Source: Pseudovirgaria hyperparasitica
Taxonomy: Eukaryota > Ascomycota > Dothideomycetes > Acrospermales > Acrospermaceae
Assembly: GCF_010093815.1 (NCBI RefSeq)
Contig: NW_022985560.1
Coordinates: 803,501 to 867,500 of the forward strand
Direction of reading: 5' to 3'
DNA: 64,000 nt
Shown here: positions 49,281-60,357 of the stretch, one piece after another
Layout of the letters: every line of letters begins with the position of its first letter
Position numbering within the stretch: position 1 is the first letter of the stretch
Translations under genes and position numbers: made by a program
Notes under the pieces: generated by a model
Seen by the model: the letters and a program-made list of their open reading frames with translations, nothing else
The model's database searches: none
What the model was told of the DNA's origin: nothing

Positions 49281-50840
49281 CTTGTCGTGTTGTTGATCGT
49301 AGGCTCGATCGCGCGTTCTATGCTGAAATAGTGCCTGCGGCGATTACAGCTCGAGAGTCCGAAGAGAATCAGCTGATATGACAGCTCGTTTGCGGTGTTT
49401 GTTGGATCGAGGCGAGAAGGTGGTGCTCTTTGGTAAAGAGACTTCAATTGCAGCGCAAGGCGGACGGGCCGAGGACGCGCCTGATGCACGTAACAAGGCA
49501 GAGTTTGACGGACGGGAAGCGTTGTCGACAGCGACAGGCGTCTCGAGGACGACAGCGATGATGAACGGAGCGACAGCGATGAAAAGGATATGGATGAGAA
49601 GCCAATGAAGGTGGTGGTGAGAGAGATGAGGTTGCAGTGTCACAAGAGGATGGGATCTGGGACAACGGGTTAACGGGGCGGCGACGATTGAAGCGCAGGC
49701 TAGCTAATAATCCTGGCCCCTCTAGGCTAGTCAGTAATTAGCTGCCACCCACAAGCAAGTGCCCTAGAAATAGCGAGGACGAGGGCTAAGGCTAAGGCTG
49801 TCGGCAGCCGGCGTGGGCGTCAAACCTTGAACCTTCGGGCCTGCGTGGGCGCGAGCGTGGGCCAAGACGGGAGCCCTTTCCGTCCTTTTTAGGCTGCAAA
49901 GTGTGGGGTTCCTTGGGGGTTGTTGGGGTTGTTTTGGCGCTGGACTCACTTGGGGATACGCTAACCACTTCATCTGCTGACTAACCTGACAAGGTATGGT
50001 AACAGGTTGGAACAAGACTAGAACCCCTGCTCTATAACACCCGAATGCCTGCAAGACATATCATAGATCCATACGCAATTAGATAGGCAACTAGCTGAAC
50101 TCTATCAATATCGGTGCTTCTCTATATAACCACAACCACATCCAACCCTCCTGCCACTATGACGTCTTCCTACCTCATCCTTCTTCTATCAAAACATGCC
50201 TACACATTGTACTTAGATGGATAGCCGGGAGTCGGTCACCTTAGCTCCTCTTTACACTTGGACCTCTGCCTCCTAGCCCAAACATGAAGTCCTCCCCCCT
50301 TATCTATACAAGCTCGTATATCATTGGAAGACATACATTCTGCAGCCAAAGAGCTAAAGCTGACCAGGTGGCTGGTAATGTTTGCGATCCTTCTGCAGCA
50401 TCTGCAGCATCTGCAGGAAATGGCCTCCCGTGTTGGGAACGACGTCGTAATCGGGACTGTTTGGCGTCCAGGATCCAAGTAATGACTTGGTAGTAATGGC
50501 AAGACACGCAAGGTATGAAGCGAACTTGCAGGTGCAGGCGTCTTTACGTCCAGTACCAAGACACCAAAGGCTCTAGGATTGGTATGGGATAATGTAACAG
50601 GGGCCCTGAGTTATCGCGATCAACCCGACGTATACTGCGCCCGCAGCTCGTTTACCTCTCTAGGTAATATTGGCGTTGACAGTTAGCATGATCTGATCCC
50701 ACACTGTATGTTTCAATTGGTCTGCCATCTGATCTGACATCTGGTGTAATAGTCTCCACGATGCACTACATATATATACTTATAGCCACCATGGTGTACG
50801 GTAGTCTGTGCCTCCTGGATTCCTCGACAGCCGTATCAAA
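49281..50840. other. Divergent promoter region of tup1 and the second acyltransferase
   Basis: About 1.5 kb between oppositely directed genes. It contains the tup1 leader, a ctaagg repeat near 49784 and a ctgcag-rich stretch near 50393-50414. A run of tatata (50769-50778) lies about 65 bases before the acyltransferase ATG and could serve as its TATA element. No gene is seen. Confidence 0.5.
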
Positions 50841-52150
50841 ATGTTTGAATACATCCTTGGCATCTTTGCTGAGTCATCTCACATCCCTTTGTTCTACTTG
50901 ACTTTGTTCGTTGCCTTTTCGTTTCATCCGGGACTAAATCGAGTATGTCTTACTCTACCGCTCCTAGTACCTCTGGTGGCACAGGCTGTGCACCGAGAGC
51001 ACCTGTCATCCTATGCCCGTGAGTATGGCATGAACAACTGGCTCGTACAACTATGCTTTATTTACTTCGACTGGATCATCTTGGCCAGCCCTGACAAAGA
51101 GAGATGGCACAAGATTCACCAAGCAGGAACAGTTCAGGCCACAAAAGCAGACACAGATGAGGTTCCACAAGGCTTCTTCGCCAGGTTTTGGTTTGCACTC
51201 CGAATGCAATTCAACACGCGAGGTATTGGCTGGTCACACCAACCTGAGAAGGCCCCTCGCTCTTATCCACCAGGATATCCTCTTAGGTCAGTATTGAATC
51301 CCGTCACTTCAAAGTCCCACATGAGACTCATATTCCGCAGCAAGTTCATCCTCAACAAGCTTGTCCGCGCAGCAGTCTTCTTCTTCGTGCAAGACCAAAT
51401 CGTAGCCTATCTCGCGACTACCCCCTATGGCGTATACAAAGGAAACGAGCACATCAAGCCAAGCGTAGGACTCGAGAACGCGTCATGGGCAGAAAGCTTC
51501 GCGCTGTGCTGGGTAAACATCACCGTCATATACGTAAGTGTCGAGTCGGGCATCTCCATATTGAATATCCTGTTCGTACTATGCGGGTACCCCGTGGAGG
51601 AATGCCTCCCAGCTTTCGGCGATATAAAAGAAATGTACACCGTGCGCAAGTCTTGGGGCACCGTATGGCACATGATGATGCGACGTGTAAGTCTCCTCCC
51701 CGGCCCCTCCGTCCCAGTCAACAGACCTACCACGGCACATTTCTCTAACAATACACAAAGCAAGCCTCCAGCATCGGGACTTGGCTCGCACGCGACGTGC
51801 TCCGCTTCCGCAAAGGCACGTTTGGGTCCAGGTACACGCAGCTCTTCGCCGGCTTTCTGGTCACCGGCGCCATCCATGGCTTTGCCGCAATGCTCACGCA
51901 CCGGGACTTCTCCACTAACCGCGAATTTGAATTTTTCATGTCGCAGGCCGTCATGATCTTTATCGAAGATCATGTGATCAAACTCGGGAAAGCACTTGGT
52001 CTCCGGCCAAACAGGTTTTGGAGGCTGGTTGGATATATTTCCACAATCATATGGTTCGGACACTCGGTGGCTATTTGGCAGTCGAGCTCCGTACGACGAG
52101 GGATGTGGGTATTCAGTCCAAGTTATGATCTTTTAGGACTCGGGCCATGA
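50841..52150 (+). CDS. Second wax-synthase-type membrane-bound O-acyltransferase
   Basis: Two exons, 50841-51686 and 51761-52150, join in frame across a gtaagt...caaag intron of 74 bases and give about 411 residues with several membrane helices. The wax synthase domain carries EMYTVRKSWGTVWHMMMRR before the intron and the probable catalytic His in LVTGAIHGFAAML after it. The start MFEYILGIF at 50841 has an A at -3. An earlier frame without ATG exists but is not needed. The family esterifies alcohols or secondary metabolites using acyl-CoA at the ER. No biosynthetic genes surround it, so its substrate is unknown. It is clearly divergent from the acyltransferase at the polyketide locus. Confidence 0.82.
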
Positions 52151-52621
52151 GAATGAGAACTCGGGAGGCTGAGGCTAGAACCAGTAGAGTCGGACTTGGC
52201 CATGTACTTGACTATAACGAAGCGAAGGAGGGGGGAAACTTAATGACCGTAACGAGGATGTCCGCCAAATATTAATAGAATATGCAGCTTCGCACTGGCT
52301 CACATTTCTCCGTGGGCGCGCATGGCAACACCCAGCCCCCGTTTGCGGAGAATATCAGCAGTCAATAGATAATCCAATGAGCCACGTGTATTGATATAAA
52401 CATATTCTGCATCCTCCACAAAGTTCACTTCGTTTCTCCTCTCCCCCTACTCCTCACCAACAAATCGAGCAAGTCCATACTTGCGTCCACTCGTTCACCG
52501 ACACCTTCATTCCGTCAATACGTAAATCCGTTAATCTCTCAACACACCTCACGATACACCAACGCACCATCCATAAAAAAACCCCAAACAACAACAAAAC
52601 AACAACAAAACCAATAGAAAA

Positions 52622-53029
52622 ATGCTCACCACAAACCACACCAGCCTCCTCCTCTCCCTCCTTCTCTCGCCCATCCTCGCACCCATCGCCAGATCCATGT
52701 TCGCGACCATCCACGCCAGCATACGCGCCCTACGCACCGCCATACACACCATCCTGCGCGACATTGCCATCTTCGCCATCGGATACATTACCGTGCTCGT
52801 GCTTGTCCTTGCGCTCGCTCAGTTGGCGGTGCTGGTGCTTCGGTCAGCTGCGGCAGCGCATGTGGCTGCTATGACGATGATGATGACGACGACGGCTACG
52901 ACAACGACGACAACAACAACGATGGGCGCGGGCGCGGGTGTGGCGGCGAATGTCACGTTTGCTGTTGCTTCTCTTGCTGCGCTTCGCGGTGTGGGTGACG
53001 GGCTTTCCGTGGGAGGAGCTTTGGTGTGA
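52622..53029 (+). CDS. Small putative membrane protein, doubtful
   Basis: An open frame of 135 residues with a start in good context (gaaaaATGC) after a C/A-rich leader. It has two likely membrane stretches (SLLLSLLLSPILAPIA and IGYITVLVLVLALAQLAVLVL), then a Met/Thr run coded by a simple acg repeat and an Ala/Gly-rich end. It has no recognisable family. The low complexity and overlapping open frames on the other strand argue for caution. Confidence 0.35.
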   Translation: MLTTNHTSLLLSLLLSPILAPIARSMFATIHASIRALRTAIHTILRDIAIFAIGYITVLVLVLALAQLAVLVLRSAAAAHVAAMTMMMTTTATTTTTTTTMGAGAGVAANVTFAVASLAALRGVGDGLSVGGALV

Positions 53030-53563
53030 ATGATATAAGGTGCGGTGGGATAGATGGATGGTTGACGAACGTGTGAAGGAAAAAGGCGTATATAAGGAGA
53101 ACAGGGAGGGTACCGACGTAAAAGTCGAAAAGGGCAGCATAGAACGAGGATTCGATTACACCATAAAACCATTATAGTAGAACATGAGTGAATCAATCAT
53201 TTTACAACCGTTTCCCCCCTGAAAAACGCGCCGCTGGCATCTCACGTCGGGAACAGGGCCCGTAGCCATCCTCCAGGCCTCAAGATATGTGAAACATCCG
53301 CAACGAAGATCGAGAAAGACGAAGCCCACCCGGTCATCAAAGATATATAGTTTGAAAAAAGTGCGCCGCGATTCTCCGGTCCAATGTGCTGTGCCTAACG
53401 CCATGCTGATACTCCTGCCGTCCATGAAATCGCACCGTGAAAGCCTATATTGCACATGCAATAAGATGAAACCACGACAAGGGAAAGTTGAGAAAAATCC
53501 TAGTGATTCCTCAGCCTATACCAAACACTGTTAGTAAAGGGCATATGTCTGAGCGGCAAGCTC

Positions 53564-55736
53564 CTAGTACTGCTGCGGAGAGTAATACGATCGATGGGCC
53601 GGGGGCGGAGATCTGTAGTTGGCAGATGAATAGTCCGATGCGCGAGGAATGGTTTGTGGAGGGGGAGGAGGCAAGGTGGGAGGAGTGTAGGCATGGTGGG
53701 AGCGCTCGCGATACGGCATACCAGTGTTAGATGGTCTTGAGTGCGCATGCGTGCTATACGATGTAGAGCCATTTGACGTACGGCCAGAGCTCCCATTCGT
53801 GTACGGACTGTTGAGCCCATTCATGCTCCTTCGTGTTGCATCAGCAGCAGGCCGCTTTGGCGGAGGAGCTTCTTCATCGCTTGAAAAGGTGAGATCAATT
53901 ACTTCAATTTTCCTCTTGTTTCCGTTACCGCCACTTCGAGGGGTCCCAGATCCAGTTCCTGGGGCTGCTGACACTCGAGCAGACATTGGAGGCGTGCTGG
54001 CGAGTAGAGCATTGCTGGGCCTGTCGAAGGCCTCGTCCTTGATTAACAATGATGCCGGTTTGATGTATAGATCTGTTATCTCCACAAGATCATCACTGTC
54101 CTCGTCATCATAGTTAGTCTGCATCGGCTGTTTTCCGTTGCTTCTTGTATTGGGCGTTTCCGTTGCCCCGGTGTGCCATCGGCCATCAGGCTCGATCGTG
54201 ACTTGCTCTGTTGAAATCGACGTCTTTTGCAGAATTTCCTGGAAATATCTAGTCGTTGCGTTAATGAAGGAAGTAGTCAGACTTTGAACAACATACTGAT
54301 CGATAGCCAAAGCTTCATATGATATCGCCTTATTGCACAGTGGACATGCCCAGGTTGGCGCCTGCTCTTGAAGCTGAAGAAATGAAGTAGCGTCAAAACA
54401 GCCATTATGCGAACAGACGTTTGACCGGCAGGGTAATGTGATGCGTGACGCGGATACTGGATCCTTCAGGGACATTACACTTGACGTTGCGATAATATCT
54501 GGGTCCTCTGCCTTCCTTTGCACTGTATCCTGCATAAGTACATATCGGCCCAAGGATCTGGTTACTTACTATCTCTCAGGACCTTTTCTTTCGTGAATAC
54601 ACCCTTTTGCTCAATTCGTTTAGCAAGACTTTCAGCTGTGTGCTTGCGTACAAGATGTGCTTCGAACACCCATTTCTACACATTATTAGTATAAAAAGAT
54701 TTGGTATGCCAAACGTAATAAGTTATGTTCAGAAAACATATGAGTGCAGTTCGAGGTTCACAGCACGCATCGTCTCCTTGAACATACCTGTTTTGTTGGC
54801 GACGGCGGGTGACTTGCCTTGTCCGTGTACGCATACGTGACTGTAAGAGTGTTCTTATAGCCTTCGTTTTTTCGGACTTTGTCCGTGATATCGGCTGGTT
54901 TCGTTGAGCCGGGCTTGTTTTTAAGCCCTTTGAAATTATGCCGCACCTCATCTCCATTAACCCTGACTTCGATATGTTGGGGAAAGGCAATATCCACTAG
55001 AGTATGGGTATATTGGCCTCCAAGCGGGCTATCCGGTGCCGCATATATCAATATCTTCAGATCCCCCTCTGTTTTGAAGCGCAGTGCAATTTCTCCTGTC
55101 AGGGTAATCGGCGTCGAGGAAGATCCTTTACCGGACGGTGTGGCTGCTCATCTCATTAGGAACTGTCTCTGTTGCCGATATGTGCTGTTGGTAAACATAC
55201 CTGATAGGTGTAGCGGTTGCGCCAAAAGCTGTTGTCTCGTTATGAACGGAGAATCTTTGAACATCATTCTTGCTGTAGATACCAATCAGTCTCATATGTC
55301 CTTCTCAAGACGCCAGAATGAACATACAGTGAAACTGCGACCGGCCAGAAGCAGGAAGTGGTGGGCCATATTGGCTATTCGCCACGGTGCGACCGTGGGG
55401 CGCGTGTGGTGGCATCGTGGAATGTATAGGTGCTGGCGGGGGCCCTCCGGCTATATCATAGATTCTTTTACGTAGATTACCAAAACGGATAGCGTTGCCT
55501 TCCGCGACAAGTAAACTGATATCTAGTTTGTTCATTAGCATGGTGACCGTATAGACAGGTTGTTACCGCTTAGCCAACGTACGATCGCCTATCCGCCTTT
55601 GAAGCACGGCTTTTGTACCAGATACTTGTAGATTCTCGCTTCTGCAAATTTCCTTCAGTTCTGGGTTCGTAAACCTTTGGATCCTCTGCGTCAGAGCCTG
55701 AGCATGACTGGCTAGTCCCGGTCCAGCTGTCGCCAT
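53564..55736 (-). CDS. siz1: SUMO E3 ligase of the Siz1/PIAS family
   Basis: Several minus-strand exons read together. The first starts with ATG at 55736 and encodes the DNA-binding SAP motif (RFTNPELKEICRSENLQVSG), ending at a donor after 55567. The next segments carry MMFKDSPFITRQQLLAQPL and HIEVRVNGDEVRHNFKGLKN, the PINIT domain. The exon ending at 53564 carries the SP-RING: LPCRSNVCSHNGCFDATSFL then WACPLCNKAI, with the Cys/His ligands of the Miz-type finger. A SUMO-interaction-like stretch (KRKIEVIDLTFSSDEE) and a disordered Ser/Pro tail complete it. The enzyme stimulates SUMO transfer by Ubc9 in the nucleus. Middle exon borders were not all pinned down. It shares an upstream region with the DUF2423 gene. 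Confidence 0.88.
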
Positions 55737-56445
55737 TGCTGACTATGGTCCACGCTCGCGATCGACGAAGCAAACGTGAGAAGTAGCAATCCGGTCAAGT
55801 CGAGGCTCATTAGCGAGAGGCATGAGAACTGCTTTCGAGAGACTTCCGACGCGGACTTCGATGGTTCCGTGGCCTTTTGCTCTGTCGCACAATCCTGGAG
55901 GCGGTCGGGTCGAGAGGTGAAATGCAGAGAGCGATGCGCGGAGGAAAGAATAGCAGCGGCGTTAAGAGGGAGGCCGTAGCCTGCCCGAAACACTACGACT
56001 CCCCCTTTGACAACAGTGCTAAAGACTTGATTCACTATGGAGAGTAATCGAGTCTGATGATCGCAAGCCATTGGCACAGTTCAAGCGATAAATTTCACTT
56101 TGCTAACCCTGTTCAGGACACACAATCTAACAGCAGTATCACGGAATTCGGATATATTCTGGAACCGACAACACGAGCTCCTCTTCAAATTTTTCCTCGT
56201 TTTCTTTCCTTTGAAACTTCCAAGCGGATATATGGGTAACATTTCAGGTTGTGTCTAAACTGTAGAGAGTGGTGACGTTGTGGCCTCCTACATCACCAAT
56301 TCTTCAAGCTAGAAGAGGTTGGATTCGCTTTCCACAGCCACGGTGCTAGTGCGTAAGCTTATCGATAAGATTCAAATTTCGTACCAAAATTAATTTCGAA
56401 CATTGCAAATCGCGCTCCTTTCATAATCCCCAATCGTTTTTCAGA
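55737..56445. promoter_or_regulatory. Divergent promoter of siz1 and the DUF2423 gene
   Basis: About 700 bases between opposite starts. Open frames here (55712-56077 minus, 55776-55979) overlap each other and have no domain. An AT-rich part near 56350-56440 precedes the plus-strand start. Confidence 0.45.
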
Positions 56446-56932
56446 ATGGCGAAGGGTCTCAGATCTAGCAGAATTAAGTCAAACAACACGAAATTGAGGA
56501 AGAAGACGTTTGGTCCTGTCGAAGATGCCCGCACGGAGCGGCTTTCGGCAAAACTGCTAGAACTGGCACAGCAGCCAAAGCCGGAGCGGGATGAGATGGA
56601 TGTCGAGACTGAGGGTAAGTCAAAGATTCTGGAGTTTCAGATATATATTTGCGCTGATTCCATTGAAGAAACCAAGAAGAAAAATGCAGATGATGTCGAG
56701 GGTGAAGGTAAGATGATGCATAGAAGCATAAGGTGATGTATACTTACTCCGTCTAGCAATGGACATCGATGGTGAGAAGAAAACCACTACGGGATCATCA
56801 AGCTCCAAGAAGAAAGGCGGACGCGTCGAGAAAAGAATCTCGAAGTACAAGAAGCCGAGAAACACGATCGCCTTCAAGTCACGACACAAGCCGGGCGACA
56901 AGCTGGCGAAATCCGGACGGAGAAGGTTGTAG
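56446..56932 (+). CDS. DUF2423 nuclear/nucleolar protein (yeast YBL028C-like)
   Basis: Three exons, 56446-56614, 56669-56707 (39 bases) and 56757-56932, all in frame, giving about 127 residues. The N-terminus MAKGLRSSRIKSNNTKLRKK and GPVEDARTERLSAKL is the DUF2423 signature. The C-terminus is strongly basic (KKKGGRVEKRISKYKKPRN, FKSRHKPGDKL), as in nucleolar proteins. The middle is acidic and poorly conserved. The yeast homologue is reported to be nucleolar and linked to ribosome biogenesis, but its biochemical function is not known to me. Confidence 0.88.
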
Positions 56933-57062
56933 CGCTGCTCGCTATTACTAGAACGACCATGGGAAGGTTTCCAGATATACACGGGCTGGAGCGATGGTAC
57001 CATTGCACGGTGTTCAGGTGTTCATCAGTTCCAAGACAGAATTCAATCCTCGATTTGCGATG

Positions 57063-57994
57063 TCATGAATTAAATATCCTACTGTACAGTTTTTCATGCC
57101 TGCCAATCCAAAGATCCATGGCAGGAATCGTCTGTCCAGCATCTTCTACCTCTGTATTCCACGTCGCTTCTAACAATGTCCTGATTATCTCTTGCAACTC
57201 CGGCATGGCAAGCACGTGCTGTGCCTGATAAGGTCCCAACACACTCGCACGCACACCGGCGCTGATCACGGTCCTGGCATGAGAGAATAGGAACATGTAT
57301 GCTGAGTCCTGTAAGGAAAGACCCATGGCTCTCGTGACAACTCCCCAGATCGGTGCAAGGTGTGCATTGATCCCTAGACCCGGTATATCCTCAACAGCGT
57401 TGCGCAACTTATACTGAAAGGCTTTGAGAGCATCGATGGCTGGTCGCAGCGCCTCATCCTTTGCTTCGCCATAGTGAGGCTTGAAGCTCCGCTCCCAAAC
57501 ACTGAGCAGGGCTCGTCCTTGCGCGATGCTTGCGCGACGAGCTACCGTACATGGAGTGCTGGCGTCAATGTCGTTATCGAGATCCTCTAGGCGTGAAGGC
57601 CTTCGGTATGCCGTAAAGACATAGGGCAAAGCTGTGCTCGCCAGAGTTGAGAGCGATAGACGCAGAAATGAATGGAACGCAGCTCCATTGCTACCAGATG
57701 ATGACTTGTTTGTGCGATGGGCAAGATAAGACTCTAGACCACTACTGAATGCAAAGGAGCCCAGAGGAAGGGCAGAATCAGCTAGAAGTACTAGCGAGTG
57801 GAGTGCTGCATATGAAATTAGAGTCCGACTGAGATATATCCACCATGTAATGCACCTGTAAAGTTGGGAAGGCAGACAGCGGAGCTAGCGGGGATCCGTG
57901 AATCACTTATTTCAGCTTGAGACATCTGTCTCTCTGAACTGGAGGAGACATCCTGAGAGATGATCTCAGGGGAACTATCGATTCCGGATGTCAT
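57063..57994 (-). CDS. ureF: Urease accessory protein UreF
   Basis: Two minus-strand exons, 57994-57856 and 57805-57063, join in frame across a gtgcat...tgcag intron. Exon 2 opens with the UreF signature LVLLADSALPLGSFAFSSGL and continues with ESYLAH, GLSLQDSAYMFLFSHARTVI and AGVRASVLGP. UreF works with UreD and UreG to load nickel into urease in the cytosol. The N-terminal 45 residues are Ser-rich and not conserved. The other urease genes are not in the window, which is normal in fungi, where they are scattered. Confidence 0.9.
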
Positions 57995-58440
57995 GTCATG
58001 TTATCCTTGTGGTCTGGGATGATTGGAAATTCCGTATAGCTGAAGTGTGGGAGATATGGACGGTCGAGAGCCCGGTGGATCTCGGCTGCAGGACCCAGAC
58101 TAGATAAGCTTTAATACCAGGTTAGTTTCTACAGGTCTCCTCAGCAGTATTCAATGATGTAACCAGACTCTTGAATATATGTTGTTGCGTCTCAGCAGTC
58201 TGTAGTCTTATGTCTAATGCAGAATTTCGTTAACGACCCTACGTGTCCACCAACAGTATTCATGGTTGTCTATGGTACATCATGAGGACCAAACCTATAC
58301 CGAACCCGTGCAACGCCGATCCCTCGCATTTTATTGTTCCTATGTATGGCTCGCGGGATAATAGGAGCTCAATCAACCTTTTATCATACTCCAAGGCAGC
58401 ACATCATTTTGTGGTGTTGGAAACAGTGTAGATAATTCCA
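57995..58440. other. Short gap between ureF and the Spo12-like gene
   Basis: About 450 bases holding the ureF promoter and the 3' end of the Spo12-like gene. No gene or repeat is seen. Confidence 0.45.
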
Positions 58441-58901
58441 TCACTTCTCAGTGTCAATTGGCTTCGCAGCATCTTTGAGATCGGCGAACATAGGCGTGTC
58501 GCGAGCGGCTTCTAACTTTTTCGCACTCGTTTTGGCGAACAGAGTCTGCGGCTTGGACCTATGAAGCTTCGTCAACACGGGTGCTTGGCGTCAATCAGAC
58601 ACAATCCTTACTTCTTGAGACCATGTCTGCTCTTGAAGTCTTTGAGCTTCTGTGAGGCAGGAGAAAGCATGTTATCCGATGGTGAGACGTAAGTCTGCTG
58701 AGCCCTACGAATGCACATTAGTCTTGCATCATTCAGGTGCACCGTCAGGCGAACCTACTGTCCACTCTTCAGCCGACTCTCGAACACCTGACGATGATAC
58801 TCCATAGTCTGTGGCTTCTGAGCTTCTTGTATCTTAGTGTCGATTGAGGCATTGGTGGGAGGAAGGTTGGTGTCGCGATCGGCAAGGATGGTTGAAGACA
58901 T
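58441..58901 (-). CDS. Spo12-like mitotic regulator
   Basis: A cryptic three-exon gene: 58901-58759, 58704-58612 and a last exon to 58441. Both joins keep frame and the product is about 117 residues. The Spo12 family core is present in exon 2: TYVSPSDNMLSPASQKLKDF. Spo12 proteins are small nuclear factors that help release the Cdc14 phosphatase at mitotic exit in yeast. The core SPxDNxxSP box carries the likely phosphorylation sites. The N-terminus (MSSTILADRDTNLPPTN) and the Lys-rich C-terminus are family-variable. Simple ORF finding misses it because each exon is below 50 codons. Confidence 0.8.
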
Positions 58902-60357
58902 GCTGAATATGGAAAGCAAGAAAAGGCTGCACCACTATAGCTGATGTTTGTAGGTAACGGTAGGGTTGAAAGATTCAGAGTGGAATTTATGAAGTCGTTA
59001 TGCGTATTCTAAATTCGGTGTATGTAAGGACTGGGTAATTACCTGCATGCAGGGATTAGGGCAATATAAGTGTACTATTTACCGATGTTGTTGGCGGGAC
59101 AACGGTTTCGGCCAGGAACCTTAGCGAGCAACGTCACTGCAGTGTTCTGCATGTTATAAGACGACGTCCCGTTTGTCTATGCTATTCTAGAGTCTAATTG
59201 ACAAATGCTTCGTAGATGTGTCTCAAGTCAACAAACGCAAGATATATTGTGTAGGTTCCTAAGTAGGATGTGGACTTTGATAGGTTTCGTGGCAATAATG
59301 GAAATTCATTGCTTTGTCGGCTTGTCTTCAACTTATTTTGCATGGCACTAACAGCAACATAAATGTTTAAGGATTGTTGGATGTGGTACCAGCATGGCAC
59401 CCAAGGATGAAGATTATACGAGTCGTGAGCTGGCGGCGCGTAGTCGTGAAATCGACCTAGAAGCAAGCTGCTTGTTAACAATGAACCTCATATACCTGAA
59501 CATGGTATTGCATATTCGTCCATCTATCAACAGCAGATTAACCTGCTGCCCTACGACCAAGCCCATCACTTTGAGCTTTTAGGTGCTGTAACCAGGTAAG
59601 TTGCGGGTCGGCTAAGAAAACAAGGTCACGTGCCGATTGCTTGATCTGGCGCCCCTTCACTAATTAGGCAGGGTACGGGTAGGTGGGCGCAGAGGTTCTG
59701 GCAATTTGGGCGTCGGGTGCTTTGGGGGCGTTGGTGTACTGTATGTATTAGGTCGCGTTCGTCACCAACGCCCACGACCGCCCGCCCCAGGCCCCAGCCA
59801 GCAAGTGCAAGTGCCAACCCCAACCCTGCGAAAACAATCTCCCAGGCTCCCAACTGCTTCCACTTGACCCGCCCGCCTCAGCGCTATCCACCGTATTGCC
59901 CAGCTACTTGTGACAACTTCTCCATCCAGAATCACGACCACAACGCGTCATGGTCATCAAAATAAGTCGATAAATCATCTCAGCACTACTGGTTTCGTCG
60001 TAATACGAAGTTTGGTGAGTTTTGCGAGCTGGCAACGCGTTTGATGGTCGCTTGGGTCGTCCATCTGAGGCCCATTCCTCTCCCGCTGCAACGGTGAAAA
60101 CTTCACCTCGACCTCACCAAATTCTGCATCCAACTCCGCCAAGACCTCTATTCCAACGCAACTTTCCATCAAAGCCATACTGCGCAGTCATCAAGCTGCA
60201 AACATTATTGTCTTCACAGCTGTCTTCGAGACTCACGATAAATACAATAACTTGCTATCGCTTTTGATGATCGTTAAACCTTGGCTTTCACCTTTGCCTC
60301 GTTCTATTTCTGCCTCAGACACTCAGGCATCCAGGCAGGCAGATTATCCACATTATC
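58902..60357. promoter_or_regulatory. Divergent promoter region of the Spo12-like gene and epl1
   Basis: About 1.45 kb between opposite starts. It includes a ggtcacgtgcc element (59622-59632) with a CACGTG core and a C/A-rich leader from about 59760 to 60230 before epl1. Small open frames (59394-59582, 59717-59965) have no domain. Confidence 0.45.

Noticed and set aside
52454-52788. Minus-strand frames opposite the small membrane ORF
   Set aside because: They show only low-complexity Met/Arg and Val/Leu translations of simple sequence.
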